Below are positions 62,521 to 64,000 of a stretch of DNA of 64,000 bases, piece by piece. The notes beneath the pieces were generated by a model, which worked only from the letters and a program-made list of their open reading frames with translations, ran no database searches and had not been told where the DNA came from. How positions within the stretch are numbered: the stretch's first letter is position 1; each line of letters starts with the position of its first letter. The DNA is from Bradyrhizobium amphicarpaeae (GTDB lineage Bacteria; Pseudomonadota; Alphaproteobacteria; Rhizobiales; Xanthobacteraceae), in assembly GCF_002266435.3 (NCBI RefSeq), contig NZ_CP029426.2, positions 3,254,001 through 3,318,000 on the forward strand, in the 5' to 3' direction. The translations under genes were made by a program, and so were the position numbers.

Positions 62521-63126
62521 GTGGTACTTGAAGAAACCGTCCGCACCGCTCCGGGCTATGTGCGGACCCTGAGCCAGCACGAAGAATTGCCGCTCCTGCG
62601 CGATCATCTGCTGAGGCTCGATGCCGGAAGCCGGCACGACCGTTTCAACGGCTTTCTCGACGATTCTTTTATCGAGCGTTATGCTGCCCGCTGCGCCGAG
62701 GACGGCACAGTGATCGTCGCCTATATCGTCGACGGCGTGGTCCGCGGTGCGGCCGAACTGCACCCGCCGGAAGGCGCCTCGCTCCCTGAAGTCGCCTTCA
62801 GTGTAGAGGCCTCCGCGCGCCGCCAGAATGTCGGCACCGTGCTGTTCAGTCGCTTGATCGCCGAAGCGCGCTGGAAGGGCTACAAGACTCTGCGCATCAC
62901 TACGGGCGCGGAGAATCACGCCATGCGCGCGCTCGCCAGGAAATTCGGTGCGCATCTCGCTTTCCGCCATGGCGAGTCAACCGGCACGATTGACCTTGCG
63001 AAGACGCCTGAGGACGAACTGGCGGAGCTTGCCGCAGCGCCGTTCAAGGCGGGACGTGCTCTTATCAGTTTCAACTCGACGTGTTGGAAGCTGATCTCCA
63101 GCATGTACGGCAATCGCGCGGCCTGA
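62521..63126 (+). CDS. GNAT-family acetyltransferase
   Basis: A 201-residue GNAT acetyltransferase. The core has a strand VIVAYIVDGVVRGAAELHPP, the central strand SLPEVAFSVEASARR, and an acetyl-CoA loop RRQNVGTVLFSRLI, close to the consensus R-x-x-G-x-G/A with Thr at the last position. A late segment is LRITTGAENHAMRALARKFGAHL. The acceptor is unknown. GTG at 62521 follows GAGGAG at good spacing. It ends before a strong bidirectional terminator. Confidence 0.85.
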   Translation: MVLEETVRTAPGYVRTLSQHEELPLLRDHLLRLDAGSRHDRFNGFLDDSFIERYAARCAEDGTVIVAYIVDGVVRGAAELHPPEGASLPEVAFSVEASARRQNVGTVLFSRLIAEARWKGYKTLRITTGAENHAMRALARKFGAHLAFRHGESTGTIDLAKTPEDELAELAAAPFKAGRALISFNSTCWKLISSMYGNRAA

Positions 63127-63144
63127 CATCAACGGGCCTGAATC

Positions 63145-63178
63145 AAAAAAGCGGACCGGCTAACCGGTCCGCTTTTTT
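63145..63178. terminator. Bidirectional rho-independent terminator
   Basis: A 9-bp perfect stem gcggaccgg (63151-63159) / ccggtccgc (63164-63172), with a four-base loop, is flanked by six A's on the left and six T's on the right. It can terminate the GNAT gene on the plus strand and the convergent 101-aa gene on the minus strand. Confidence 0.93.
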
Positions 63179-63200
63179 GTTGCAACAAAGAATGAAGCGC

Positions 63201-63506
63201 TTAGGTGCCGGTGCGCTTGTCGTTGCCGAAACGGCGGACGACGCGGCGTTCGACCACGACGGAGCGCTGTGCGCCCTGTTCGCCGGCGATCACGCGCGTC
63301 GCGGTGATGCGGCTGTTGGTACGCGCCTGCTTCTTCACTTCGGCCTGCACGACATCGAGCGGCATCCCCATCAAGGCCGCGGCGATCTCGGCCTGCTGTC
63401 CCTGATCGTCGGTGATGCCGATGGCAGCGAAGATCGCCTCGTCCAGGGTCGGCGGATCATGGCGGACGCGCCGCGTGCCATATTTGGTATTCCAGTCTGC
63501 GCTCAT
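63201..63506 (-). CDS. Conserved protein of unknown function (101 aa)
   Basis: A 101-residue soluble protein (MSADWNTKYGTRRVRHDPPTLDEAIFAAIGITDD...). An acidic helical region includes QGQQAEIAAALMGMPLDVVQAEVKKQ. The basic tail (QRSVVVERRVVRRFGNDKRTGT) may bind nucleic acid or a membrane. It is seen in rhizobia as an uncharacterised family, from memory only. ATG at 63506. It is convergent with the GNAT gene, sharing the terminator at 63145-63178. Confidence 0.65.
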   Translation of the reverse strand: MSADWNTKYGTRRVRHDPPTLDEAIFAAIGITDDQGQQAEIAAALMGMPLDVVQAEVKKQARTNSRITATRVIAGEQGAQRSVVVERRVVRRFGNDKRTGT

Positions 63507-63600
63507 AACGGCCTCGTTTGATGCCGGGATACCTAGTGCCGAGGATGCTGCATTGCAATATGAAATTGGTGTGGCATCTCAGCTATGCACCGGTCGGGTG

Positions 63601-64000
63601 TCAGGGCGGTGACGCGACACCGGCCTCGATTTCAATCCGTTGTTGCGGCCAGCGTTTCAGGGCGGCATGTCCGGCCTCGGTGAGCCCGTAGATTCCCCGG
63701 TCGGCCCGTTCGAACCAGCCATACACATTGTTAAGCAAGATCTTGCCGGCGTCAGGGCAGCGCACGCGCAACTCGCGCACGGGCCGCGGCCCGTCGGCGA
63801 GCGCCGAGGCGCAGGCCAGAGCCTGCTGCCGATAGGCCGTCATGATCGGTGCGCGGGTGCTGCCGCCGAGCACGGGGTCGCCCTGGCGGCGCTGGTGTTC
63901 GGCGACGAGGCGCGAGCGCACCTTCGGCTCGCGGCGCGGCGCTGCGGTCGGAGGCTTCACCAGCACCTCGACCTGGCCGCGGTCGGTGACGCCGAGCATT
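63601..64000 (-). CDS. DUF2161-like PD-(D/E)XK-type protein, 5' end cut by window edge
   Basis: The visible 133 codons are the C-terminal part of a larger protein. An Arg/Pro-rich stretch (PTAAPRREPKVRSRLVAEHQRRQGDP) is followed by GGSTRAPIMTAYRQQALACAS. A winged-helix-like end comes last, with GKILLNNVYGWFERADRGIYGLTEAGHAAL. From memory this matches the C-terminus of DUF2161 proteins, whose N-terminal half is predicted to be a PD-(D/E)XK-type nuclease domain. That half is outside the window, so the catalytic residues cannot be checked. The frame is open through the window edge, so the true start lies beyond it. Confidence 0.6.
   Translation of the reverse strand, partial: MLGVTDRGQVEVLVKPPTAAPRREPKVRSRLVAEHQRRQGDPVLGGSTRAPIMTAYRQQALACASALADGPRPVRELRVRCPDAGKILLNNVYGWFERADRGIYGLTEAGHAALKRWPQQRIEIEAGVASPP

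Overview
The window is 64 kb of high-GC chromosomal DNA from an alphaproteobacterium. It is most likely a Bradyrhizobium or close relative in the Nitrobacteraceae. That placement is an inference from protein character (HdaA, an HWE histidine kinase, many GTG/TTG starts, the lptFG-lptD-surA-pdxA-rsmA order) and from rhizobia-type intergenic palindromes. I see no phage, transposase, plasmid gene, CRISPR array, rRNA or tRNA. It looks like ordinary housekeeping chromosome with a few small accessory clusters.

Layout. 1-2.3 kb: a truncated Crp/Fnr regulator, a small unknown protein and a zinc alcohol dehydrogenase. 2.3-10 kb: a minus-strand envelope superoperon lptF-lptG-lptD-surA-pdxA-rsmA. It joins LPS export, outer-membrane folding, vitamin B6 synthesis and 16S rRNA methylation, and most joints overlap by one to four bases. 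10.3-13 kb: pepA, holC and a lipoprotein on the plus strand. 13-17.9 kb (minus): a methyltransferase, an orphan PAS/HWE kinase, an ABC-F ATPase and small proteins. 18.1-19.5 kb: ndk and a TerC-family membrane protein. 19.5-24.7 kb (minus): ppx, ppk1, hdaA and a CDP-alcohol phosphatidyltransferase. 24.9-26.6 kb: purM-purN. Then come cspA and an autotransporter-type beta-barrel protein.

28.5-31.5 kb: a LysR regulator divergent from two GNAT-fold genes and an isochorismatase-fold gene that has lost two of three catalytic residues. This is the best candidate for an undescribed system. 31.9-34.7 kb: a class III aminotransferase and RNase D. 34.8-39.2 kb: a 36-residue membrane peptide, then a GpdQ-like phosphodiesterase with two permeases and a binding protein of a Ugp-type ABC importer, with no ATPase gene. 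39.4-47.5 kb: selO, aspS, an unknown anchored periplasmic protein and a malic enzyme/phosphotransacetylase fusion. 47.8-53.5 kb: DoxX, a DHFR-fold protein, a polysaccharide deacetylase, a secreted glutathione peroxidase, a two-domain L,D-transpeptidase and CreA. 53.5-55 kb: small secreted proteins and a structured leader. 55-58.7 kb: a MocR regulator divergent from an FMN split-barrel protein and an M20 deacylase. 58.9-61.8 kb: a complete tryptophan-to-anthranilate operon (kynB-kynA-kynU). 62-64 kb: a thioesterase, a GNAT protein, a small unknown protein and a truncated DUF2161-type protein.

Two themes run through the non-coding DNA. Intergenic palindromic elements of at least six sequence families sit between genes, and one supplies the stop codon of rsmA. 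Short tandem duplications lie at the 3' ends of four genes: the 78-residue unknown, holC, purM and creA. Three of these duplicate the stop codon itself.
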